Part shown: positions 26,506 through 33,746 of the stretch, piece after piece | Layout: the number at the start of each line of letters is the position of its first letter | Position numbering within the stretch: position 1 is the stretch's first letter | DNA from: an uncultured Lachnospiraceae bacterium | GTDB lineage: Bacteria; Bacillota; Clostridia; Lachnospirales; Lachnospiraceae | Length of the DNA: 64,000 nt | Direction of reading: 5' to 3' | Assembly: GCA_934364805.1 (NCBI GenBank) | Contig: CAKRMH010000003.1 | Span: 117,011-181,010 of the forward strand | Translations under genes and position numbers: made by a program | Notes under the pieces: generated by a model | The model's input: only the letters and a program-made list of their open reading frames with translations | The model's database searches: none | Told to the model about the DNA's origin: nothing

Positions 26506-27324
26506 TTATTTTAAGTAATAAAAAAGAAGCAGGCAACAGACAAGCAGCAGCAGGTGCAGCAGATCCTGTTTCTGGAAACGGTATTTGTGCTTTTTATGAT
26601 ATTCTCCGGTAAAACCGCGGCAGCACATGGATGCATACATTTCATCTGCCATTTCCCTGGATTTTAAGAAAGAGGTTCCAAGGATTCCTGAAAATGACCT
26701 GGCTTTTTTCGGATTTTTTCCTACAGAACGCAGCTTCAGTGCCGTTAAAATATCCAGGCTGATTGCGCCCAGTACCGAAATATATTTTAATGTAATATCT
26801 AATGTGAAAATCAAAAGATCTGGAACCCGGAATGAACGAAGTCCGGCTGTCAGCCGGTTCCATGAAGTGCCATAAGATAACATTCCGATCAGTGTGACCG
26901 AAATACATACTTTTGTTGTAATACGAAGAAGTATCTGCGGATTTCCCATAAACATCGCCGGAATCAGGATCAAAGCAGAGATTACGACGGCTCCGAGTGT
27001 TCCCGTCAGAATCCTGCGGATCGATTTTGCCGGATAAAAGGCAAGTACCACCATTACCCCTGCAAACATGATCAGTGTAAAAAAATAATTCTGATTGCAT
27101 GCCGTCAGAATAATATAGACCAGAGTATAGAATAACTGAAAAGAGGGAGTGGCAGAAAATCTGCCATCCTTCCCTCCTTGGAATTTCATTCTGGAAAGTA
27201 CTCCCAGAACTGCTTTTGTACTTTTGGTAAGAAATGCTTCCCTGTCACTGGAAGGAATATACGCTTCCTTCTGTAACATCCATTCGGGCATTTCCTGCAT
27301 AACGTTTAATTCGTCTTTTTCCAT
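26506..27324 (-). CDS. cbiQ: ECF transporter transmembrane protein CbiQ
   Basis: 272 residues with four to six hydrophobic helices and the coupling-helix segments containing ALKLRSVGKNPKK and ADEMYASMCCRGFTGEY, the ECF T-component signature (Ala-Arg-Gly type, here CRGF). It couples CbiO to the substrate-binding CbiM in the membrane. It starts 3 bases after the cbiM stop, so translation is coupled. The long N-terminal stretch (MLQKEAYIPSSDREAFLTKSTKAVLGVLSRM) before the first helix is normal for CbiQ. Confidence 0.92.
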   Translation of the reverse strand: MEKDELNVMQEMPEWMLQKEAYIPSSDREAFLTKSTKAVLGVLSRMKFQGGKDGRFSATPSFQLFYTLVYIILTACNQNYFFTLIMFAGVMVVLAFYPAKSIRRILTGTLGAVVISALILIPAMFMGNPQILLRITTKVCISVTLIGMLSYGTSWNRLTAGLRSFRVPDLLIFTLDITLKYISVLGAISLDILTALKLRSVGKNPKKARSFSGILGTSFLKSREMADEMYASMCCRGFTGEYHKKHKYRFQKQDLLHLLLLVCCLLLFYYLK

Positions 27325-27327
27325 ATG

Positions 27328-28332
27328 CTATGCTGCCTTTTTACTGAAGTCCACTTTGTCTTTCATGATGGATGATAAGATCTTAAATACTATGACTAAA
27401 AGTGCCACACCAACAACCGCTGATAAAATATATCCGCTCCATTCCGGAAGTCCTGCGATCGAGTAATCCGGGAAAATGGCAGAAAGTTCAAAACCATTTA
27501 ACATTCCTGAAGGTGTATAGCCTAATTGTGTTCCACCACTGACGAGCGATGCGATCTCATCGGCTCCCCATTCTCCCCATGCTGTACCTGTTGCAAGCAG
27601 TCCAAGTGGTGTAAGAGCGATCAAAGCAGCCATCAGTATGTAAAGCGGCTGGAATGCAGTCTTATCCGGAGCTTCATCCAATGCCTTTGGCGTCACTTTC
27701 TCTACAAATGCAAGAACCACAGTTGTCAATACAACCTCAGCAATTCCGAACAGTGTTATGTGTCCGATCATCATTGCCGGTATCGACACGGTAAGCGGAT
27801 ATGGGCAATATAATGCCTTACCTGCTGCATCCGTAAACAGCAGTGGCTGGATTCCAAATTCAATTGCCGCCAAAAACGCAGCCGCATTGATTCCGACATA
27901 AGATCCAACTGCTGCACTGATCGTCCGTTTTCCTGTTTTTTTCAATAAAAAGCGGTAGATGTAGAATCCTAAAAATGGTAACGCAAATGCCATATTAAAG
28001 CAGTTGGCGCCAAATGCAAGGATACCTCCATCTCCAAACAAAAGTGCCTGAAGAAGCAGTGCTATGGAAACTGATATACATCCGGCTGCGGGACTTCCTG
28101 TCAGAATTGCGATCAAAGTTCCGCCAACTGCATGTCCGGTCGTTCCCCCCGGAAGTGGTATATTGAACATCATTCCCAAAAAGGAAAAGGCAGCTCCTAT
28201 TCCTAAAAGAGGCATTTTGGCTTTCGGAATCTCCGTTTTGATTTTTTTCACCGAATAGGTCCATACCGGAACCATTGCTGCCGTCATCACAGCACAGGTC
28301 GATGGACTAAGATAATTCTCTGGTATATGCAT
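27328..28332 (-). CDS. cbiM: Cobalt/nickel ECF substrate-binding protein, CbiM fused to CbiN-like tail
   Basis: 334 residues. The protein starts MHIPENYLSPSTC, in which the N-terminal Met-His provides metal ligands in CbiM/NikM; therefore the ATG at 28330-28332 (GGGGAGAG upstream) was chosen over the frame start at 28365. Metal-site blocks GGTTGHAVGGTL and GDGGILAFGANCFNMAF are present. After about residue 230 an extra part with one extracytoplasmic loop and a final helix (YILSAVVGVALLVIVFKIL) matches CbiN, so CbiM and CbiN are one chain (NikMN form). Cobalt is favoured by the nearby B12 genes; nickel is possible. Confidence 0.9.
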   Translation of the reverse strand: MHIPENYLSPSTCAVMTAAMVPVWTYSVKKIKTEIPKAKMPLLGIGAAFSFLGMMFNIPLPGGTTGHAVGGTLIAILTGSPAAGCISVSIALLLQALLFGDGGILAFGANCFNMAFALPFLGFYIYRFLLKKTGKRTISAAVGSYVGINAAAFLAAIEFGIQPLLFTDAAGKALYCPYPLTVSIPAMMIGHITLFGIAEVVLTTVVLAFVEKVTPKALDEAPDKTAFQPLYILMAALIALTPLGLLATGTAWGEWGADEIASLVSGGTQLGYTPSGMLNGFELSAIFPDYSIAGLPEWSGYILSAVVGVALLVIVFKILSSIMKDKVDFSKKAA

Positions 28333-28386
28333 AATGATTCTCTCCCCTGCAAACTGTATTTTCATACTTGTCTGTAATTATGCTAG

Positions 28387-28415
28387 ATTCTACCATACGG
28401 ATTTTGCCTAAACAA
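28387..28415 (-). promoter_or_regulatory. Candidate promoter of cbiMN-cbiQ-cbiO
   Basis: On the minus strand TTGTTT (28415-28410), 17-base spacer, TAGAAT (28392-28387) with TGG before it (extended -10). It lies between the lon stop and the cbiM start; no cobalamin or NiCo riboswitch fold was recognised in the 55-base leader. Confidence 0.55.
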
Positions 28416-28448
28416 CCTCCCCCCCAGGATAATTTTTCTATTTTTTTA

Positions 28449-30791
28449 TCATTTTTCCTTTAAAACTTTTTTTAATACATCGGTAACCTTATGTACCGGA
28501 ATGATCTCCAGGCTGTCTCTTACTTCTTTTGCAACATCATCGAGGTCTTCCACGTTGTCTGCCGGGATAAATACCTTTTTGATTCCAGCTCTCTGTGCTG
28601 CCATCAGTTTCTCAGGGAGACCTCCGATCGGCATTACAACACCTCTTAATGATACTTCACCCGTCATTGCATATTCCGGTCCGACTGGCATTCCGGTTAC
28701 AAGTGAAGCCAGTGCGGTCGTTAACGTAATTCCCGCAGATGGTCCATCTTTTGGAACAGCGCCTGCCGGCACATGAATGTGAATATCATTTTTCTCAAAC
28801 AGCTCTGCTTTGTCCGGATACATTGCTTTCACAAGTGTTAATGCAATCGAAGTGGACTCTTTCATAACATCCCCAAGCTGTCCGGTAATCTGTACTTTTC
28901 CGCTTCCTTTGACCATTTTGGTCTCAATAAATAAAATCTCTCCTCCTGCTGCTGTCCATGCCAGACCGGTTACAACACCCGGAGCTTTTTCCTGAAGGAT
29001 GCTCTCATGGTGATATGGCTTCTGATCCAGGAATTTTGGAAGTCTTCTCGGGCTTACACTGACACTCTTTTTTTCGCCTTTTACAAATTCAACAGCGGCA
29101 TATCTGCACAGCGTAGTCAGTTGTTTTTTCAGACCGCGGACTCCGGATTCCATCGTATAGTCACTGATAATCTTACGGATTGCCTCATCCGAAACTTTCA
29201 GGTCTTTTGCCTTGATACCAACCTGCTCTCTTGCCTGTGGCAGAAGGTGTCTTTTGGCAATCTGGAATTTTTCCACAGCGGTGTATCCCGGGAACTGGAT
29301 GATCTCCATCCGGTCAAGTAACGGAGTCGGAATACCATCTGTAGAATTTGCCGTGCAGACAAAAAATACATCCGAAAGATCATACGGTACATTCATATAA
29401 TGATCCGTGAATGTATTGTTCTGCTCAGGATCCAGTACTTCAAGAAGTGCGCTCGCAGGATCTCCATTATAATCATGACCGAGTTTATCAATCTCGTCGA
29501 GAACCATGACCGGATTGGATGTTCCACACTGTTTCATGCCCTCCATGATACGTCCCGGCATTGCGCCGATATAGGTTCTCCGGTGTCCACGGATCTCAGC
29601 TTCATCCCGGACTCCACCAAGGCTGACACGGACATATTTTCTGTGGAGAGCCTCCGCAATGCTTTGACCGATACTTGTCTTGCCTGTTCCAGGAGCGCCT
29701 ACAAATAACAGAATAGAACCGGACTGCTTATGGTTCAATGACATGACCGCAAGCTGCTGGATGATTCTCTTTTTCACCTTGTCCAGTCCATAATGCCGTT
29801 CGTCGAGGATTTTTTCTGCATCGTCCAGACTGACATCCTTATAAGGCTCTTTTTTCCAGTCAAGCGTTGTAACAAAGTCCAGATAATCATACAGCATTCC
29901 ATACTCATGGCTGTCCTTTCCCTCCATTGCCATACGGTTTAAAATCTTGTCCGCTTCTTTTCTTGCGGTCTCATTCATTCCGGATTTTTCCATCTTATCC
30001 TGGAATCTGCGTACTTCCGACACATTTTCCGGATGCATCTCATCGAGTTTCTTCTGGAGAAAATCAATCTGTTTCCGGATAGCATCCTCACGATAGATCT
30101 TGTCGTTGGTCTCTTTCTGTGCCAGTTCTGCCTCGCCACTGACATTTGAAATCTCGATGAATTCATATACGGCTTTCTTGATCAGATCCACACGTTCGGT
30201 CATCTTATCTGCTGCAACGATTGCATAGCGTTCTTCATTGTTCAGATTCAGATACGAAGAGAGGGAAACGGCAATCTCATTTACATTTTTCCACTGGACA
30301 ATGTACTCCCTTGCCATGATTCCCCACTGGAACTGTTTTACATAATTGAGTACTGCTCGACGAAGCTCTTTGACTGTAGCCAGAAGTTCCTGCTCGTCCA
30401 TATCCATAATGTCTTCTCTTGTCTCAGCCTCTAAATTATAATGCTGATCTTCCACTGTGACTTTTGTGATGTCCATACGCTCTTTGGCTTCAATGGATGC
30501 AGTCCCGTTCTCATCTACAGATAACACCTTTCCAGCCACACCAATCGGATAAAATTCGTCTTCCAGCTTCTCAATCTTTTTCTCGTCTTCATCTGGCTCC
30601 ACCGGCTCTGATGCCTTTGCGTCTGCCGCTTTTATCTCTTTGTCTTTCTGATTGATATCCCTGCGGATCAAAAATACGACATCTTCGCCTTCTTTGATGT
30701 CGTGGATATTCATTTCTTCTAACAGATCCTTTTTAAAATAAAAGGTTGTATCCGGCAGAATAATGGAATTATATACAGGTATGATTGCCAT
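28449..30791 (-). CDS. lon: ATP-dependent protease Lon
   Basis: 780 residues: N-terminal LON substrate domain (IIPVYNSIILPDTTFYF), a charged insert around residues 55-80 (EPVEPDEDEKKIEKLEDE), coiled-coil region, AAA+ domain with Walker A GAPGTGKTS and Walker B MVLDEIDKLG, and the C-terminal protease domain with the Ser in KDGPSAGIT and Lys in PEKLMAAQ (Ser-Lys dyad). It degrades misfolded and regulatory proteins. The frame begins with GTG at 30800; GAGGTG is 6 bases before the ATG at 30789-30791, which gives MAIIPVYNS. A CIRCE operator covers its promoter. Confidence 0.96.
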   Translation of the reverse strand: MAIIPVYNSIILPDTTFYFKKDLLEEMNIHDIKEGEDVVFLIRRDINQKDKEIKAADAKASEPVEPDEDEKKIEKLEDEFYPIGVAGKVLSVDENGTASIEAKERMDITKVTVEDQHYNLEAETREDIMDMDEQELLATVKELRRAVLNYVKQFQWGIMAREYIVQWKNVNEIAVSLSSYLNLNNEERYAIVAADKMTERVDLIKKAVYEFIEISNVSGEAELAQKETNDKIYREDAIRKQIDFLQKKLDEMHPENVSEVRRFQDKMEKSGMNETARKEADKILNRMAMEGKDSHEYGMLYDYLDFVTTLDWKKEPYKDVSLDDAEKILDERHYGLDKVKKRIIQQLAVMSLNHKQSGSILLFVGAPGTGKTSIGQSIAEALHRKYVRVSLGGVRDEAEIRGHRRTYIGAMPGRIMEGMKQCGTSNPVMVLDEIDKLGHDYNGDPASALLEVLDPEQNNTFTDHYMNVPYDLSDVFFVCTANSTDGIPTPLLDRMEIIQFPGYTAVEKFQIAKRHLLPQAREQVGIKAKDLKVSDEAIRKIISDYTMESGVRGLKKQLTTLCRYAAVEFVKGEKKSVSVSPRRLPKFLDQKPYHHESILQEKAPGVVTGLAWTAAGGEILFIETKMVKGSGKVQITGQLGDVMKESTSIALTLVKAMYPDKAELFEKNDIHIHVPAGAVPKDGPSAGITLTTALASLVTGMPVGPEYAMTGEVSLRGVVMPIGGLPEKLMAAQRAGIKKVFIPADNVEDLDDVAKEVRDSLEIIPVHKVTDVLKKVLKEK

Positions 30792-30833
30792 ACAGATCAC
30801 CTCTCTTATTTTCTTTCGTTCGATTATAGTTAT

Positions 30834-30876
30834 GTTATAGCTCTTTTTGTTAGCACTGTCAATATATGAGTGCTAA
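30834..30876 (-). promoter_or_regulatory. lon promoter with CIRCE (HrcA) operator
   Basis: TTAGCACTG-N9-GAGTGCTAA at 30850-30876 is a CIRCE element with one deviating arm base. On the minus strand TTGACA (30862-30857), 17-base spacer, TATAAC (30839-30834) form the promoter, so HrcA binding would cover the -35 box. Confidence 0.93.
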
Positions 30877-30901
30877 CATCTGTTTTATGACTGCCAAATA
30901 T

Positions 30902-30933
30902 AAAAGCAGGAGATGCCAGATGGCATCTCCTGC
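30902..30933 (-). terminator. Terminator of hsp20
   Basis: GCAGGAGATGCCA at 30906-30918 pairs perfectly with 30921-30933 and is followed on the minus strand by TTTTATATTT. Confidence 0.9.
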
Positions 30934-30962
30934 CTTTACAATTCCGTGTCAACCGCTGGAAT

Positions 30963-31436
30963 TTATCCTTCGATCGCAATGTATTTATTCTCTTCTATGG
31001 CTTTTTCAGCTTCTTTCTTCGGAACGAACAGTTTCAGGATTCCGTGTTTGAATTCTGCTTTTACGTCTTCCTGCTTTACGGCATCTCCAACAAAGAAACT
31101 TCGTTCACATGATCCTGCGTAACGCTCCTGACGGATATAACGTCCGCTCTCTTTCTCCTTCTCTTCCTTATCGAATCCTTTGGCTGCACTGATGGTCAGG
31201 TATCCGTTTTCTACGGAAGCCTTGATCTCATCTTTGGTGAATCCAGGAAGATCTACGATGAGTTCATAGCCCTGATCGGTCTCTTTGATATCGGTCTTCA
31301 TGATTCTTCCGGCTTTCTTACCGTACAGCTTCTTCTGGGCGTTGTTCATATCTTTGTCCATGTAAAATGGGAAATTGTCAAAACTGTCAAACCAGTCATC
31401 AAATAAGTTCTCTCCAAAAATACTAGGCATTAACAT
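30963..31436 (-). CDS. Small heat-shock protein, Hsp20/alpha-crystallin family
   Basis: 157 residues. The alpha-crystallin domain runs from about residue 47 (MKTDIKETDQGYELIVDLPGFTKDEIKASVENGYLTI) to about 145, with the GILKLFVPK motif near its end and the short C-terminal extension. It holds unfolding proteins in the cytosol. GGAGAG precedes the ATG by 7 bases. It has its own CIRCE-covered promoter and its own terminator, and stands upstream of lon as a separate unit. A class I (HrcA) heat-shock gene in sequence terms. Confidence 0.95.
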   Translation of the reverse strand: MLMPSIFGENLFDDWFDSFDNFPFYMDKDMNNAQKKLYGKKAGRIMKTDIKETDQGYELIVDLPGFTKDEIKASVENGYLTISAAKGFDKEEKEKESGRYIRQERYAGSCERSFFVGDAVKQEDVKAEFKHGILKLFVPKKEAEKAIEENKYIAIEG

Positions 31437-31574
31437 AAGTCATCTCTCCTTTTCTTTCGATCCACATTCTGTGGATCGCTCATGCTTGTTTACCTTGTTT
31501 CTTTGGACCAGGATGTTTCAAAGATCTTCGGAACCAAACCCTTTGTTCCTTATCTCTTTCCTTCGTTCGATTAT

Positions 31575-31617
31575 GTTATAACACCATTTGTTAGCACTGT
31601 CAAGAGGTGAGTGCTAA
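31575..31617 (-). promoter_or_regulatory. hsp20 promoter with CIRCE (HrcA) operator
   Basis: TTAGCACTG-N9-GAGTGCTAA at 31591-31617; TTGACA at 31603-31598, 17-base spacer, TATAAC at 31580-31575 on the minus strand. The arrangement is nearly identical to that of lon. Confidence 0.94.
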
Positions 31618-31665
31618 TTATTTTGTGAAGAATTTGTGACCGCTACAAGCCATGCATATTTACAG

Positions 31666-31706
31666 AAAAAAACCTCCTTCAAGCTTGCTTGAAAAGGAGG
31701 TTTTTT
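31666..31706. terminator. Bidirectional terminator, A-rich/T-rich flanked
   Basis: AACCTCCTTC/GAAAAGGAGGTT arms at 31671-31680 and 31691-31702 with inner AAGC/GCTT, flanked by an A-run and a T-run. It closes the mobile-element scar on the left side. Confidence 0.8.
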
Positions 31707-31827
31707 CCTGTAAATATATAGGGCGACAGCCCTATAGCGAGGGAATTCTTTCCCGAGCTGTGCATGGCGTATCTCACAGCTTCACAGGGATTTTTCACTT
31801 GCTTTCGCACTCGATTTTCTTGATTTG

Positions 31828-31896
31828 ACCACATTTTTACGACAAATCTTTGGAAAAAATATATTCGTTTGATTTTCTTACCACATTGTACGACAA
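31828..31896. repeat. Direct repeat ACCACATTnTACGACAA, candidate recombination or att-type site
   Basis: ACCACATTTTTACGACAA at 31828-31845 and ACCACATTGTACGACAA at 31880-31896 differ by one or two bases and are both preceded by GATTT-type sequence. They lie just after the integrase remnant, the place where integrase arm or core sites of integrative elements are found. The rest of 31618-31900 shows no gene. Confidence 0.45.
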
Positions 31897-31907
31897 CGGC
31901 TTCTGGT

Positions 31908-32027
31908 TTATACCACAGCAGGTACGGTTTCTGGCAGGTTCATTTTAGACATCTCATTCTCCACGTGAGACTTTTCTGCAATATGATTATAGACATTCAT
32001 GGTAATCTGTGCATCTGAATGTTCTTC
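31908..32027 (-). pseudogene. C-terminal remnant of a tyrosine-type integrase
   Basis: A minus-strand frame reads HSDAQITMNVYNHIAEKSHV, then VENEMSKMNLPETVPAVV and a TAA at 31908-31910. The HSDAQITMNVYNHIA block is the usual end of Tn916/phage-type tyrosine recombinases, just after the catalytic tyrosine region. Upstream the frame becomes unrelated (a second frame reads EVPFNKEQMQLEKLLQIIEK), so the gene body is deleted and fused to foreign sequence. Confidence 0.75.
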
Positions 32028-32103
32028 GCTTCGATGGATTTTTCTCAATAATCTGCAACAATTTTTCTAACTGCATCTGTTCTTTATTAAACGGTACTTC
32101 AAC

Positions 32104-32331
32104 TCACGAATGGCATTCGGCGGTTTTCTCGGCATATTCCTGTTCCAGTTCCTCTGACAAATACGCATCGCTCATGCAGTGCATATCAGAAACACCATCA
32201 CGGATCAACTGATAGACCTGGGAATGATAAAAGAAATCCAATGCCGCATCCAATGAAAGTCCCTGCTGTTTAGCAAAGCATTCAATAACACGACTATATT
32301 TTTTCTGAAGCAAAATCGGGTTCGCTGTCAT
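32104..32331 (-). CDS. DUF3791-family small protein (downstream copy)
   Basis: A 75-residue soluble protein (MTANPILLQKKYSRVIECFAKQQGLSLDAALDFFYHSQVYQLIRDGVSDMHCMSDAYLSEELEQEY). The pattern of short helices with a YxLIRDGVSDMHCMSD-type end matches DUF3791, which co-occurs with DUF3990 proteins in Clostridia. Its start overlaps the DUF3990 stop by 4 bases (ATGA type), so it is translationally coupled. In this cassette it is the last of three genes and the second DUF3791 copy; as antitoxin-like partner is inference. Confidence 0.75.
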   Translation of the reverse strand: MTANPILLQKKYSRVIECFAKQQGLSLDAALDFFYHSQVYQLIRDGVSDMHCMSDAYLSEELEQEYAEKTAECHS

Positions 32332-32798
32332 AGTGTTTCACTCCCTTCAAAATGCAACAGAGACAGTGCTTTCTCTGTGCGGAAACATATTTGCAGGTTC
32401 GGCTTTTCATAACGCAGGCGGTTAATGGCTTCCATTTTATCAATCAGTCCGTCAAAGAACAACTCCACGGTATTGAACACTTTATCATTGGCAACACCGC
32501 CTACAACAAGGTCGTAATCTGTCGAATCTTTTCCACTGCGGCAGTTCAGAATGAAATCCAGCCATTCTTCTGAATAAGAATCAAATTTCAGCGTTTTCAG
32601 TTCAGATTCCCGGCTTTCATCGTATTCATACCGAGAGATAATGCCATCTTTCCCACGGCGTTTGAATTTGCCGCACCACTTCGCCGCCTGTTCATACAGC
32701 GGTGTGACATAGAAGCCACGCCCGAAGTCTACATTGGAGCGGGAATGAACCAAATCTGGCTTTGCAATCTCTAAAAAGGAACCATGATAAAGAATCAT
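32328..32798 (-). CDS. DUF3990 protein, putative ADP-ribosyltransferase-fold toxin
   Basis: 156 residues. The N-terminal YHGS (residues 4-7) and DFGRGFYVT (24-32) followed by QAAKWC are the DUF3990 signature; DUF3990 is placed in the ADP-ribosyltransferase superfamily, where such histidine and tyrosine residues bind NAD. A later YDLVVGGVANDKVFNTVELFFDG and NLQICFRTEKAL complete the family pattern. It lies between two DUF3791 genes and overlaps each by 4 bases, so all three form one translationally coupled cassette. A toxin role is suggested by family and layout, not shown. No signal peptide. Confidence 0.8.
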   Translation of the reverse strand: MILYHGSFLEIAKPDLVHSRSNVDFGRGFYVTPLYEQAAKWCGKFKRRGKDGIISRYEYDESRESELKTLKFDSYSEEWLDFILNCRSGKDSTDYDLVVGGVANDKVFNTVELFFDGLIDKMEAINRLRYEKPNLQICFRTEKALSLLHFEGSETL

Positions 32799-33034
32799 AC
32801 TTCCACACCCCTTTCCTTCATCACATCAAGAAGGTCATCAACGATATATTCCCGGCTCTGGGTATGCAGCACTTCATATTCCGGCACGATATATCCGTTC
32901 AGAATATCACTCTGTTCAGTAAATGCCTGATAGACACGCTCTGCATCCACACCCAGCTTTGCCGCTACATTTTCAATGCAAAATACAGCAAACTCCAGCT
33001 CACTGGAATTTTTGATTTTTTCATCCGTTATCAT
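32795..33034 (-). CDS. DUF3791-family small protein (upstream copy)
   Basis: 79 residues of helix-rich, acidic sequence (KIKNSSELEFAVFCIENVAAKLGVDAERVYQAFTEQSDILNGYIVPEYEVLHTQSREYIVDDLLDVMKERG). The FCIENVAAKLGVDAERVYQAF and YIVPEYEVLHTQSREYIVDDL blocks are typical of DUF3791. It heads the three-gene cassette. The frame allows a TTG two codons earlier, but GGAGGG lies 8 bases before the ATG at 33032-33034. It ends in a 4-base overlap with the DUF3990 start. It differs clearly from the second copy, so they are not a recent duplication. Confidence 0.78.
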   Translation of the reverse strand: MITDEKIKNSSELEFAVFCIENVAAKLGVDAERVYQAFTEQSDILNGYIVPEYEVLHTQSREYIVDDLLDVMKERGVEV

Positions 33035-33060
33035 ATGCAAGCCCTCCTTTTACGATAATT

Positions 33061-33126
33061 TTAAAAATTGTCTATTTCAATGTCCGGTGGCATGATTTCA
33101 ACTGTTTGTGTTTCCACTGGTTCCAT
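33061..33126 (-). other. Short coding scrap next to the cassette
   Basis: A 21-codon minus-strand frame (MEPVETQTVEIMPPDIEIDN ending in F) runs from ATG 33126 to TAA 33061. It has no clear ribosome site, and looks like the tail of a mobile-element protein left by a deletion. Confidence 0.3.
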
Positions 33127-33207
33127 TTTATCCTATTTTTCTCATTCTGCCTACTGCTATTTTTCATACAATAATGAGGTCGCAATCCACGACTCCATCA
33201 CCTTCAT

Positions 33208-33426
33208 TTAAACATAAATCAATTCCTTGAGAATAATCTCTTCCGCAATCGCTCTGTGCTGGTTAGCAGCTCTTACCCTTGCAATTTTAAATGCTAACAT
33301 AATAGATGGATTATAGCGTCCATTTTCTAAAGAGCCTATTGTTTGCCGTGATACTTCAAAAGCATTGGCTAAATCTTCTTGTTTAATGCCACGTTGTTTT
33401 CGCAATTCTTCCAAACGATTTTTCAC
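33208..33426 (-). CDS. XRE-family HTH regulator with atypical C-terminus
   Basis: 72 residues. The first 48 form a complete XRE helix-turn-helix (LEELRKQRGIKQEDLANAFEVSRQTIGSLENGRYNPSIMLAFKIAR) of the short regulators that usually end in a hydrophobic -YFGxxIEEIF- segment. Here the usual ending is replaced by VRAANQHRAIAEEIILKELIYV, so the gene may be frameshifted or fused at its 3' end. The start is GTG at 33424-33426 with GGAGCAG upstream. It lies upstream of the DUF3791/DUF3990 cassette and may regulate it or be part of the mobile scar. Confidence 0.75.
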   Translation of the reverse strand: MKNRLEELRKQRGIKQEDLANAFEVSRQTIGSLENGRYNPSIMLAFKIARVRAANQHRAIAEEIILKELIYV

Positions 33427-33500
33427 ACTCTGCTCCTTTCTTGCACATATAGAAGGTCTTCATTTTTACTCTTCATTTTTTCTTCGTCCTGCTTGGTCGT

Positions 33501-33544
33501 ATCGTATACTTCCTCATGCTTCATATATCGTATAATTCCTCATG
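33501..33544. promoter_or_regulatory. Direct repeat upstream of the XRE gene, candidate operator
   Basis: ATCGTATACTTCCTCATG at 33501-33518 and ATCGTATAATTCCTCATG at 33527-33544 differ at one base and have a 26-base period. They lie upstream of the XRE gene (minus strand). Two helical turns of spacing suit cooperative binding by a dimeric repressor. Confidence 0.4.
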
Positions 33545-33552
33545 ATTTATGC

Positions 33553-33685
33553 TTGACGAAATCTTTCTGGTGTGCTAGCATGAGTTTCAGCTTCTTACCG
33601 AAGCAATATCATATAATACACAGATTACGGACCATATGGGATAACGACTGTGCATGTATCAGCATGCCATCGTTATCCCTTTTTT
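33553..33685 (+). promoter_or_regulatory. Candidate pab promoter and leader with intrinsic terminator
   Basis: TTGACG (33553-33558), 17-base spacer, TAGCAT (33576-33581). About 57 bases downstream GGGATAACGA (33638-33647) pairs with TCGTTATCCC (33670-33679), followed by TTTTTT. It lies between promoter and pabA, so it is either an attenuator or the end of an upstream transcript. No T-box or riboswitch fold was recognised. The rest of the 320-base gap between the XRE gene and pabA holds the direct repeats only. Confidence 0.45.
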
Positions 33686-33746
33686 GCGTCCATGGATTCA
33701 TTGCACTGCGTAATTTATGGGCAATGATAAAGAAGGAAGGAAAACT

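Noticed and set aside
28333..28448. A NiCo or cobalamin riboswitch before cbiM
   Set aside because: The leader is only about 55 bases after the candidate promoter and shows none of the conserved riboswitch blocks by eye.
33545..33720. A T-box riboswitch in the pabA leader
   Set aside because: No T-box sequence (TGGNACCGCG type) or specifier loop is seen; only a promoter and a terminator stem remain.
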